Shown: positions 44,922 to 55,123 of the stretch, piece by piece
Layout: the number at the start of each line of letters is the position of its first letter
Position numbering within the stretch: position 1 is the stretch's first letter
DNA from: Eleusine coracana subsp. coracana
Lineage: Eukaryota; Streptophyta; Magnoliopsida; Poales; Poaceae
Assembly (NCBI GenBank): GCA_032690845.1
Contig: CM064417.1
Location: 26,547,833 to 26,611,832, forward strand
Direction: 5' to 3'
DNA: 64,000 nucleotides
Notes under the pieces: generated by a model
The model's database searches: none
What the model was told of the DNA's origin: nothing
Seen by the model: only the letters and a program-made list of their open reading frames with translations
Position numbers and translations under genes: made by a program

Positions 44922-46257
44922 TCCTCCCCTTCTTGAAGTGAAGTCGTCCTCGACGGCAACTTATCATCCTCACCCAAGTATGGTTTCAAATCTGCAACAT
45001 TAAAACTAGTGGAAACACCAAACTCCATGGGCAAGTCAAGAACATAAGCATTATCGTTAATCTTGGTTAGCACTTTAAAAGGACCAGCAGCACGAGGCAT
45101 CAGTTTAGAACGACGCAAAGTAGGAAATCTATCTTTACGCAAGTGCAACCAAACCATATCACCAGGTTCAAAAGAAATATGTTTTCTACCTTTACTACCA
45201 GCAACTTGATACTTTTTATTAGCAATGGCAATGTTGTGTTGTGTTTCTTCATGCAATTGTTTCATGTGATCAATATGAGCAAGAGCATCAAGATGTGGTT
45301 CATCCTCAGCATCAATAGCAAACAAATCAATAGGCGCCTTAGGAACATAGCCATAAACAACCTCAAAAGGACACATCTTAGTGGCAGAATGTGTAGCACG
45401 ATTATAAGCAAATTCAACATGAGGTAAACAATCTTCCCAGCGTCTCAAATTTTTATCTAAAACAGCTCTAAGCATAGCAGACAAAGTTCTATTTACTACC
45501 TCAGTTTGCCCATCAGTTTGAGGATGACAAGTAGTACTAAACAGCAACTTAGTTCCTAATTTATTCCAAAGAGAACGCCAAAAATGACTAAGAAACTTAG
45601 CATCACGATCAGAGACAATTGTTTTAGGAATTCCATGCAATCTAACAATCTCTCTAAAGAACAATTCAGCAACATTTGAGGCATCATCAGTTTTATGACA
45701 AGGTATAAAGTGAGCCATTTTAGAGAAACGATCAACAACCACAAAAATATTGTCCCTCCCCTTCTTAGTGCGAGGCAATCCCAAAACAAAATCCATCGAA
45801 ATATCAAGCCAAGGAGAAGAGGGAACAGGCAAGGGCATATACAAAGCATGATTACCCAAACGAGATTTAGCTTTTTGACATGTAGTACAGCGTGCAACAA
45901 GGCGCTCAACATCACGGCGCATCCGTGGCCAAAAGAAATGGTCGGCCAACATCTCATGTGTCTTGAAAACTCCGAAGTGACCAATAAGACCACCTCCATG
46001 CGCCTCCTGTAACAACAAAAGACGAACTGAGCTAGCTGGAATACACAGCTTGTTAGCAAAAAACAGGAACCCATCCTGCATATAAAATTTGACCCAAGGT
46101 TTGCCATCCTTACAATGCATCATAATATCATGAAAATCAGCATCATTCACATATTGATCTTTCAAAGCTTGCAAACCAAAGATTTTAAAGTCTAATTGGG
46201 ACAGCATCATATAACGACAAGACAAAGCATCGGCAATCACATTTTCCTTCCCGTTTT
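44759..46257 (-). CDS. Integrase of element D with LTR-encoded tail
   Basis: Minus strand. It begins where the solo LTR ends (KNGKENVIADALS, RNase H end, 46257) and is open to 44759. Integrase zinc region (HFGVFKTHEMLADHFFWPRM, then CTTCQKAKS), catalytic Asp in SMDFVLGLPRTKKG and VSDRDAKFLSHFW, Glu in DGQTEVVNRTL, C-terminal RAAGPFKVLTKINDNAYVL. Then comes QEGEDDEDIND and a Pro-rich stretch ending KGPITRARA inside the LTR. All catalytic residues are present. It is separated from RT by the inserted solo LTR, so the polyprotein is broken. Confidence 0.92.
44922..44945 (-). other. Polypurine tract of element D
   Basis: On the minus strand, AAGAAGGGGAGGA directly precedes the 3' LTR edge at 44921. 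Confidence 0.85.
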
Positions 46258-47157
46258 TGATGAGGATATCACCCTTATGGATACACCCAGCACTCCGCCA
46301 ACCAAAATACAAGTTCATGCGCGACAACTGAATTTACGGGTGAGCTTGTTCCTAATGATTCCTTTATGTGATTTTGAGAATAGATTGCTACCTAATGAAT
46401 TAATTGTTGTTAGAAACCATGGAGATGATAATGAGATAGCTGGGGAGGTGATTGGAGACGTGATGGGCCAGCAAGGACGTCCAAGCCAAGGTGGAGGCCC
46501 AATCAAAACCGACTTCGAGTCTGTTTCGCAGCCCAGAACCAGTCTGCACTAAAAAGGATGCCTAGCACGCATACGGACTCGGATTTGGATGTTCTATATA
46601 TGCCTGGAAAGATAACGAAAAGAACTTTCCAACCCAACTGGTCCCATGTCAAAATTCGTCCCGAGCCGTCGGCAATCGCTGAAACAATTCGACTTCTAGA
46701 ATCTATCCTGGTGCTGTGACACCGTAATCGGTCTTTGGGCCATGTATGGAGTTGAGCCCACTTAGGGCTGCGTCCAGGGGGTCTTGCACGACCCTAGGGT
46801 CCTCATATACAGCCGCCGCCTCTTCATTAGGGTTTGGGTTTTGCTTAGATTATTCTGTTGATAACAGTTTTGCCGTTTGATCGGTTTGTGAGACCCCAAC
46901 TTGTGAGATTCATCGTATACTTGCAAATTTGGTTGCATTCTTCTTTGTTCTTGCTTGTGTTCTTGATTTGCAGGCAAGAATAAGCCTTCTCGGCGAGGTC
47001 AATCGTTCTTGAACGGTTGATAACCAGAGGAGACGTTGTGCTGCGATTACGGGGTTCAGAACGTGTCGTTCGGAAGCCGGATCGATTTGTGTATCGCCTC
47101 CGCCTTAATCAAGATTATCAGAACCTATCGGAAGATCGGGAACCCTTGTCCACATCA
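46258..47157 (+). mobile_element. Solo CRM-family LTR inside element D
   Basis: 900 bp, TGATGAGGATATCACCC to GTCCACATCA, flanked by TSD GTTTT (46253-46257, 47158-47162). It has the family TATA region near 46805 and the LTR-coded pol tail, although the GPMTRAR motif is damaged (ARQLNLRVSLF remains). It lies in the RNase H-integrase junction of D. As the innermost layer it must be younger than D. Confidence 0.93.
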
Positions 47158-48597
47158 GTTTTTATGTTTAATGATGTATGGAAAAGATTCAATAAATTCA
47201 ACCCATTTAGCATGTCGACGATTCAGATTAGTTTGGGTTCTAATATGTTTCAAAGCCTCATGATCAGAATGAATAATAAATTCGCGAGGCCATAAATAAT
47301 GCTACCATGTTTGCAAACTTCTTACTAAAGCATAAAGTTCTTTATCATAAGTGAAATATTTAAGAGCAGCACCACTTAACTTCTCACTAAAATAAGCAAT
47401 GGGTTTATGATCTTGCAACAAAACAGCACCCAAACCAATTCCACTAGCATCACATTCCAATTCAAACACTTTATCAAAATTAGGCAATTGTAAGAGAGGA
47501 GCATGAGTTAACCGTTCCTTTAAAGTGTTGAATGCGTCGTCTTGTGGTGCGTCCCACTCAAATGGCACACCCTTCTTGGTCAGCTCATGTAATGGTGCAG
47601 CAATAGAACTGAAATCCCACACAAAACGACGATAGAAGCCTGCAAGACCAAGAAAACTGCGAACCTGTGTGACCGTCGTCGGTTGGGGCCAACTCTGAAT
47701 GGCGTCCACCTTGCTGCTGTCGACCTCAATGCCCTGTGGAGTAACAACATATCCAAGAAACGAAACACGTTGCGTGCAAAAAGTGCATTTTTCCATGTTC
47801 CCAAACAAGTGAGCAGCACGCAAAGCATCAAAAACAACACGCAAATGATCTAAATGCTCATTCATGGATTTGCTGTATATAAGGATATCATCAAAATAGA
47901 CAACAACAAATATTCCAATGAAAGGCCGAAGAACTTCATTCATTAAGCGCATAAAAGTGCTAGGAGCATTAGACAATCCAAATGGCATAACCAACCATTC
48001 ATACAAGCCAAATTTAGTTTTAAAAGCCGTTTTCCATTCATCTCCTAATTTCATTCTTATTTGATGGTAACCACTATGCAAATCAACCTTAGAGAAAACT
48101 GTGGCACCACTAAGTTCATCAAGCATATCATCAAGGCGTGGTATAGGATATCGATAACGAATTGTAATATTGTTAATTACACGACAATCTACACACATAC
48201 GCCAAGAACCATCTTTCTTAAGAACAAGCAAAACAGGAACCGAACAAGGGCTGAGAGACTCACGAATGTAACCTTTATCAAGCAGTGCTTGCACTTGATG
48301 CTGAATTTGTTTCGTCTCCTCAGGATTTGTGCGGTACGGGGCGCGATTAGGAAGCTGTGCGCCTGGAATTAAATCAATCTGATGTTCTATGCCACGAATA
48401 GGAGGAAGACCCGGCGGCAATTCAGTGGGAAAAACATCTTTATAGACCTGCAAAAGGTTAGCAACAGTAGGAGGAATATGCAACATAGGCGCCTCATCTA
48501 GTGAAACAAGCATACGAGAGCAAACTAGCGCATAGCAAAACAGATTAACATCATGTAATTCATCAAAATCAGCACGTGTAGCAAGCAAGATAGGTTA
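47158..48597 (-). CDS. Reverse transcriptase and RNase H of element D
   Basis: Minus strand. RT: GSWRMCVDCRVINNITIRY, VDLHSGYHQIRM, FGLSNAPSTFM, YFDD at about 47898-47887, FLGYVVTPQGIEVD. RNase H: ELECDASGIGLGAVL, TYDKELYALVRSLQTW. The frame is open from about 48597 to 47305, then TAG at 47304-47302 in place of Gln, followed by HYLWPREFIIHSD up to the solo LTR. It is joined to gag-protease by a frame shifted through loss of one base (AATAACC where an extra A would restore the frame) near 48597. Confidence 0.92.
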
Positions 48598-50357
48598 TTC
48601 AATTTGATCTCATGTTGAACAGGTGCAACAGGAGGCGATGTAACCAATTTTGCAGCTTTTGTCGCTCGAGCAATATCATCTTTAAGAACTTGTTCAGGTG
48701 TCATAGGATGAATAACAATTTTCTGACCCTTGAACATAAAGGAATAATAATTGGAGCGACCATGATGAACACTATCAACATCATATTGCCAAGGACGGCC
48801 AAGCAACAAAGAGCATGCTTCCATTGGAACAACATCACAATCTACAAAATCAGAATAGGCGCCAAGAGAGAAAGGAACACGTACCGAGCGCGTTACCTTT
48901 ATTTTCCCGCCATCATTAAGCCATTGAACGTGATAAGGATGTGGATGCTTCCTTGTTGGCAATGACAACTGCTCCACCAAGGTCGTACTAGCCAAATTGT
49001 TGCAACTGCCACCATCGATGATTATACGGACCGCTCGTTCTTGCACAACGCCTTTGATATGAAAAATGTTGTGGCGCTGATGCTTTTCATCCTGAACGAC
49101 CTGTGTACTAAGAACACGCTGCACAACAAGAGTGGCATACCTGTCGACGGCACTAGAGTCGACATGAAGCTCCGTATTATCTGCATGATTAGTGGCAAGC
49201 ATAGTCTGCTGAATATCCTCAGAATCACTAGCAGAAGAATACCCACCGTCGTCACGAATCAGCATAGTTCGTTTATTTGGACAATCGCGTATCACATGAC
49301 CAAATCCTTGGCAACGGTGACACTGAATATCACGAGCTTGTCCAGACGACGAGGAGGACGGCACGAACGAGGCAGATTTGGCCGTGGATGGAGCACTCGA
49401 CTTGGACGTGGTCGAGGAGTGGTCGCGCGACGTGGAAGGAGGTGTCGACCGTGGAGCTGAAGGCGTCTTGGACCCTACAAAAATGTTAGGTCTTGACGAA
49501 GATTGTCGATCCTGCACTTCACGTTCAGCTTTACAAGCATATTCAAATAAGGTGGTCATATCATCATAATGCTTATAATCAAGAATATTCTGAATTTCAC
49601 GATTTAACCCACCCCTAAAGCGAGCCATAGCAGCATCATCCAGTTCAACTAAACCACAGCGAATCATACCCTTTTGCAAAGCTTGATAATAATCCTCTAC
49701 GGAAAGTGAACCTTGTTGAAAACGCTGCATTTGATTAAGCAAATCTCTAGCATAATATGACGGCACAAAACGATGACGCATAGCAGCTTTTAATGTCGTC
49801 CAAGTGGCTGGAATATTATCAGGATATCTTTGTCTATACTCACGCCACCAAAGTAAAGCAAATTCAGTAAATTCACTAATAGCAGCCTTAACTTGTAAAT
49901 TAGCAGGAATATCATGGCATGCAAATTTTTGTTCAACCTCTAATTCCCAATCAAGATAAGCACCCGGACCGTATTTGCCATTAAAAGAGGGAATATGAAA
50001 TTTTATTTTGGCAAAATAATCATTAATAGGAACACGTACCCGACGAGCACGACCACGACGATTGTCGTCGTCTTGCTCGGTGTCGGCGCCGTAGTCACGT
50101 GCATGTTGCAACTCCGTGAGCTGCGTCGTCATGGTCCCAAGCTGCGTCGACATGGCCTCAAGACGAGTCATGATCGTCGCGAGCGTGGTGCGGGCAGCCG
50201 TATCAGCAAGGTCCAGTTGATTAAAACGCTCATTCGACGAAGTGACTGTAGAGTCAAGTCTCTCGTGCATCGTCTTCATGTCGTTTTGTGGACCATCTAC
50301 CTGTGCCTGGACATCCTGGAGGGTGAGCTCCTCCGACTTCGAGCTGTTTTCTGCCAT
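48525..50357 (-). CDS. Gag and protease of element D
   Basis: 610 codons, minus strand, start MAENSSKSEEL. N-terminal coiled-coil-like helices, an Arg-rich patch (RRGRARRVRV), capsid domain (YFAKIKFHIPSFNGKYG, YLDWELEVEQKFACHD, FVPSYYARDLLNQMQRF), Ser/Thr-rich linker, zinc knuckle CHRCQGFGHVIRDC at about 49325-49284, and retropepsin IIIDGGSCNNLAS (about 49026-48988) to LLLGRPWQYDVD. It is fully open, so this copy could yield particles. The last 20 or so codons are out of frame because of the one-base deletion near 48597. Confidence 0.93.
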   Translation of the reverse strand: MAENSSKSEELTLQDVQAQVDGPQNDMKTMHERLDSTVTSSNERFNQLDLADTAARTTLATIMTRLEAMSTQLGTMTTQLTELQHARDYGADTEQDDDNRRGRARRVRVPINDYFAKIKFHIPSFNGKYGPGAYLDWELEVEQKFACHDIPANLQVKAAISEFTEFALLWWREYRQRYPDNIPATWTTLKAAMRHRFVPSYYARDLLNQMQRFQQGSLSVEDYYQALQKGMIRCGLVELDDAAMARFRGGLNREIQNILDYKHYDDMTTLFEYACKAEREVQDRQSSSRPNIFVGSKTPSAPRSTPPSTSRDHSSTTSKSSAPSTAKSASFVPSSSSSGQARDIQCHRCQGFGHVIRDCPNKRTMLIRDDGGYSSASDSEDIQQTMLATNHADNTELHVDSSAVDRYATLVVQRVLSTQVVQDEKHQRHNIFHIKGVVQERAVRIIIDGGSCNNLASTTLVEQLSLPTRKHPHPYHVQWLNDGGKIKVTRSVRVPFSLGAYSDFVDCDVVPMEACSLLLGRPWQYDVDSVHHGRSNYYSFMFKGQKIVIHPMTPEQVLKDDIARATKAAKLVTSPPVAPVQHEIKLNNLSCLLHVLILMNYMMLICFAMR

Positions 50358-51255
50358 AGAAACACAAGCAATACAAAAAGCGGGATCCTACAACGAGAGG
50401 TGAGTGGTGGATGAAAAGCTCAATCAAAAAGCTGTTATGAAATTCTTACCCGTCCTTACCAAGCACGCAAGCGTGAACTGCAACCACAGGTAAAACCGGT
50501 GGAAGATTGGTGGAGCGATTGCATGGTGAAACAAAAACCTGCTCGTAGTAGAAAATTTGTGGGGCTAGGAGGCTGCACTCAATCCAAGGGTTAGCACAAT
50601 TCAAACAATAACTGCAAAGCTGAATAATGGTGCTAAACGTGAAAAGATTGCTGCCGGTACAAGTGCAAGAGGAAGGAAAAAGGATCAAAACAAAGTGCAG
50701 CAAGAACGCGTCGCCTGTGTTGCTCGGCCGCTCTTTTTTTTTTCTCTTTTTTTTTTTCTTTTTTTCTCTTTTTTTTCTTTTTTTCTCTTTTTTTAATACC
50801 TTTTGCTGAAAATATAAACAATGAGACTCTCTCTCTCTCTCTCTCTCTCGAGAGTAGGAACAAACGAAACCGAGCAGAAACAAACACAGGGCGAGGCGAG
50901 CGGGTCACGACGTAACCGAGTAGGACTCGATCGTCGAGGCAGTGATTGACCCGGACTCACGGTGCAGTGGGAAAATTTGGCAAGCGAGACGGGGTAAACA
51001 GACGCGGCGGAAAGCAAACTGTGGTGGTGAAAACACGCGGCACGGCGGAAGGATACGACGATGATAGGAAGAAAACGATGAAACACAGTGTACCAGCAAC
51101 GATCAAAAGCGAAAGCACAAAAACTCAACAACGCAAATTATTGAACGAAAGTGCAAGGCTCAAAACCGTACTGGGGTAAACTTTTTTTGTTGTAGTTTTC
51201 TTTTTATGTGGACTTGGATAAAACTCACCGAGAAACACTGGAATCTGATACCACT
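50358..51255 (-). other. Leader and primer-binding site of element D
   Basis: No gene. On the minus strand the 5' LTR is followed by AGTGGTATCAGATTCC (51255-51240), matching the initiator tRNA-Met site. A low-complexity T/C run lies at 50731-50798 and a CT repeat at 50826-50850 (plus strand), giving poly-Lys/Glu or Arg/Glu frames that are not genes. Confidence 0.85.
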
Positions 51256-51895
51256 TGATAGGTGTAGAGTGCCCGATCTTTTGGCGAGTGGAGATAACTT
51301 CGATTTGGTGGATGTTGACCCTCACGATCCGACTACGACGAGCAAGCCGAAGCGCCAATGCAATCGCTGAACCAACTTCCGGAGGATATTAACCTTGCGG
51401 TAAACAAGATCAACCTGATCACGAGGATCAATTCTTACGCGCAATCGAAAAACGAGCAAGAATTAGAGGCGAGCAATCTAATGTATTGCACGAAGGTGGA
51501 GTTCTGAATTCACGTCGAGAGACGGATGTATAGCTAAGCTAAACTTAAAACAAAACTCAAAGATTACAAGGGGCGCAGCCCTTGACTATATAGGGGGAGG
51601 ACGAGGCATCTAGGGCCGGCTGAAGTGGAGAGGCGCGCGGTGGAGAGGGAGTCGTGCGACTTGGGCCACGTGGGCCTTCGGGCGACATCATCCTGGGCCA
51701 TCGTTCCTTAGCATCAAAACCGTCTTCAATTCCTGGGCTCGAGCTCTAGTGATGGGGCCCTTGTACGTCGTCGTCTCGTTAGAAGATGGATCCGTAACTC
51801 GAGGAGGCGCGACGACGAGAGGTGGAGGCGTGACAGCTTGGTTTGGCGCGCCATCTTCCGTCGTCATTATTCGTATGTCGTTGATGTCCTCATCA
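51256..51895 (-). repeat. 5' LTR of element D
   Basis: 640 bp, paired with 44282-44921. A minus-strand TATATAG box near 51586-51592 sits in GGGGGAC-type context. It retains the CAG codon that became TAG in the other LTR. Confidence 0.93.
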
Positions 51896-51900
51896 GATTG

Positions 51901-52551
51901 TGTGCCCTTAATTTTTACCACCGGAGTGCCTGATTTTTGAGCCATTGGATATACCTCAATTTTCTATGTCGTGTTAGCATTTTTACCATAAAATATGCGT
52001 ACTTGATTGCATTGTTCCATTCGGGGCTTGAAGGCAAACTTCTATTCATTCCCATTAATGGTACGGTGGATTTCTCCAGCCCCAACATCAATGTTGGCAT
52101 TTGTGGTGCTAAGGAATGTCCTTCCTTGTATAAGAGGTGTTTTCACATTGGCCTCCATATCTAGCACCACAAAGTCGACGGGAACGAGGCAGTTCCTTAT
52201 CTTCACGGGTACGTCCTCCGCAATGCCTGCCAGGTAGCGAACTGATTGGTCTACGAGCTGCAAGCACATTGCTGTAGGGGATAATGAATTAACATTAAGT
52301 TTATCATACACCACCTTTGGCATGACGCTCACGCTTGCCCCCAAATCACAAAGTGCGTTGTTGAATTGTTGCATCCCGATGGAACATGGGATGGTTGGGC
52401 ATCCCAGATCTCGCTTCTTTTCTGGGAGAGAGTTCAAGATGGCGGCGCTGCATTCCTCCGTTAATTTGACAATCTTAGAGGATGGCATTGGGCATTTGTT
52501 GTTGAGGATGTCCTCTAGGTACTTGGAGTAGGTAGGGACCTGCATGGCATC
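51901..52551 (-). pseudogene. Athila protease segment
   Basis: Minus strand. It starts at MQVPTYSKYLEDILN just inside the TRIM insertion and is open to 52042. ILNSLPEKKRDLGCPTIPC leads to the retropepsin active site DLGASVSVMPKVVYDKL (about 52347-52297) and LIQGRTFLSTTNANIDV with the LGRPF-like strand. After stops it continues toward 51901, where element D interrupts. Domain order and wording are those of Athila gag-protease. Confidence 0.85.
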
Positions 52552-53335
52552 TTATGCATCCGGCCCAGATGGGGTTGGAAAAGCATGACACACTGACCCA
52601 ATTCTAGATCCACGACCCGAACCCGTAGTTTAGCACCACAACTCTGGCAGCACGACACACCGATCCGGTTTCAGATACGCACTATCTGACCCCCGCAATC
52701 TTAGCATCGCAACTCTGGCACACCCACTAGGGGAAAGGCCCAATCGCCCTAAAAGACTAGTCCAATAGGGGAAGAGTGGATCTCCCTTTTAAGGTGGCTT
52801 CCTCCTCCTGAGCTAAGCAAGGTGGGATTATTCAGAGGCTCACACGGTCACCGCCTGACTACAACTGGGCCACATGGCCACCTTTTTTGTTGCGTCTTTG
52901 CCACGGGTAATAGAGGAGGATGTCCTCATCATTCCCACCCCCTTAAACAAGGGCCCAACTCTGATACAAAATAATGCATCCAGCCCAGATGGGGTTGGAA
53001 AAGCATGACACACCGACCCAATTCTAGATCCGTGACCCGAACCCGCAGTCTTAGCACCACAACTCCGGCAGCACGACACACCGATCCGGTTTCAGATACG
53101 CACTATCTGACCCCCACAATCTTAGCACCACAACTCCGGCACACCCACTCGGGGAAAGGTCGAATCGCCCTAAAAGACTAATCTAATAGGGGAAGAGTGG
53201 ATTCCTCCTCCCAGGTTAAGCAAAGTGGGATTATTCAGAGGCTCACACAGTCGCCGCCCAACTACAATTGGGCCACATGGCCTCCTTTTTTTGTTGCCTC
53301 TTTTCCATGGGTAATAGTGGAGGATGTCCTCATCA
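52552..53335 (-). mobile_element. TRIM/SMART-like miniature LTR retrotransposon
   Basis: 784 bp with TSD GCATC (52547-52551, 53336-53340). Two direct repeats, 52552-52931 (380 bp) and 52972-53335 (364 bp; it lacks a short segment), flank only 40 bp. On the minus strand those 40 bp read as a primer site (TTGTATCAGAGTTGG, near initiator tRNA-Met) and then a polypurine tract (AAGGGGGTGGGAA). It has no coding capacity. The minus-strand ends are TGATGAGG...GCATTA/GCATAA, so the 3' end is not the usual CA. It would need proteins from other elements. Confidence 0.88.
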
Positions 53336-54983
53336 GCATCAAGTAGCGGTATATTGACATATAATTTTTTTATTACCTCTACAAATTTCCCAAATTGCTT
53401 ATCCACTGTTGGCTTCCTCTGGCGAGACGGAAATGGGAACACCAGTGTATCACAGAACTCATGAGGTGCCTTCTTGGGAGGTGTCGTTGCCTCCTCAACT
53501 TCAATTTCTTCTTCATCCTCTGACTCTGCATTGGGTTCCTTGTCCTTCCCTACATTGTTAGGATTTGGCGGATCCTGTGTAGATTTTCCGCCTCTAGTTG
53601 TGACAGCATTAACATTTTCTTTGGGGCTAGCTTCCGGCTAACCGGGGAGCTTGCCAGAGTTGGGCTTAACAATAGAAGCAGCCAGCTGAGCAATTTGTGC
53701 TTCTAACATTTTGTTATGACTTAGCTATTTTTGCAGAGAGGTATTGAAAGCTTCTATGCGAGAATCTATGCTTTCTAGGACTTTATCGGTGGCAATAAAT
53801 TTTCTACTAATACTTTCATTGATTTTAGATTGTCCTAGAACAAGATCGCGGAAGGAAAGTTCATTACGAGTGAAGTTTCCAGAGTTACCCATGCTCTTAT
53901 CAAAGGAGAGGTTTGGCTTGGACTCCCATCCGAAGTTGTTTGTACGGGGCCTAAACCCGTTGTTGTTGTTGTTGTTGTTGTTGAGGTAGTTCACTTCTTC
54001 TTCTTCTTGAGTCTCTGGGTAGTGGCTTCCCATATGTCCAACATTACCATAGACTTCGCAAGTCATGTGAGAGTCTAAGGATTGGGCAGTCTGTGGCGAA
54101 TCCATCTTCTTCAAAAGTTGATCCATCTTGATTGCGAACATGTCAATACCATCAACTTGGTGGACTCCCCTCATCTTGGGTTGCGGCTGGCTCTGCCTCT
54201 CACCATAGTCACTATAGTTGGCGACCATCTTTTCTATGAGAGTTTGGGCTTCTTTGACCTTCAGGGAGAAGAAAGAACCTCCAACGGCTGCATCAAGGTG
54301 CTCACGAGCAGGACGATTGAACCCATGGTAGAAGCTTTGGATGAGCAACCAATCTTGCATTCCGTGATGTGGGCATGCCAAAGTGTACTCCTGGAAGCGT
54401 TCCCATGCCTCAGGGATGCTTTCATCGGTCAGTTGTTGGAAACCTGAAATCTTGTTCTGCAGGGCGTTGGTTTTGCCTAGCGGGTAGAACCTGGCAAGGA
54501 ATGCATGTCCCACGTGGTGAGCTCTTCTTGATTGTTGTAGAACCATTGCTTGGCCTTCCCCAAGAGTGAGGATGGGAAAAGGCGAAGACGAATGGCTTCA
54601 GGGGTCACATCCCTCATGGTGAAAGTGTTGCACACCGCCAAAAACTGTTGGAGGTGGGCATTTGCGTCTTCCGATGCCTTGCCACTGAAAGGACTTGCCA
54701 AAACCATGTTGATTAAGGCTGGCTTCAGCTAATAGCCTCCGCTCCCCATGTTCGGGTTCGGACTGGTGTAGATGTTGTTTGCAGACGGGGCGGACTAGTC
54801 ACGGATCGTCTTTTCAGCCATAGTTGGTTGAGCGGACATAGACGGGACTTGCTGCTGAGTTTCCGTGATCGGAGGTGCTTCAAGAGCAAGTACAGACCGA
54901 GGAGGGGTGAGTCGTTGATGCACTCTCCTCAACAAAGCCTCTGGATCGTTGGGGTAGTTGTCTGGTAGGTCGAAACCAGTCAT
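53336..54983 (-). pseudogene. Athila gag
   Basis: Minus strand, start MTGFDLPDNYPNDPEAL at 54983. Parts: N-terminal linker broken by TAG 54797-54795, capsid (MVLASPFSGKASEDANAHL, FPSSLLGKAKQWFYNN), frameshift near 54500, FLARFYPLGKTNALQNKI, ESIPEAWERFQEYTLACPHHG, LIQSFYHGFNRPAREHLDA and LEVKEAQ-type helix. Then an Asn repeat (about 53985-53960), a degenerate zinc region (CEVYGNVGHMGSHY), and on to KPTVDKQFGKFVEVIKKLYVNIPLLDA at 53336 where the TRIM is inserted. Dead copy. Confidence 0.87.
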
Positions 54984-55123
54984 AAAGCGTCCTGTTTACA
55001 CCACAAATAAATAGAACAAGGGTAAGCCCACAAAGGAAAGTGGCAACTTCTTAATAGATATATCAATGTTAAATTTTCGATATCTTAGCCTATTGCTTCC
55101 CCGGCAATGGCGGCAGAAATGCT
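54984..55123 (-). other. Athila leader and primer-binding site
   Basis: On the minus strand, eight bases after the LTR end, TGCCGCCATTGCCGGGGA (55116-55099) resembles the Athila tRNA-Asp-type site with two mismatches. A short leader to the gag ATG follows. Confidence 0.8.

Larger units (their letters stand above)
44282..51895 (-). mobile_element. Chromovirus D, young, near-complete gypsy element
   Basis: Two 640 bp LTRs with about eight mismatches by eye, and TSD GATTG (44277-44281, 51896-51900). Minus strand: primer site for initiator tRNA-Met, T-rich leader, gag-protease, RT-RNase H, integrase, polypurine tract, LTR. After removal of a 900 bp solo LTR it is about 6.7 kb. Like B, its pol frame runs on into the 3' LTR (KGPITRARA), pointing to a CRM-related group, but LTR sequence and gag differ clearly from A and B. 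Confidence 0.94.

Noticed and set aside
50633..50908. Minus-strand ORFs rich in Lys, Glu and Arg
   Set aside because: Translation of the T/C-rich and CT low-complexity leader of element D.
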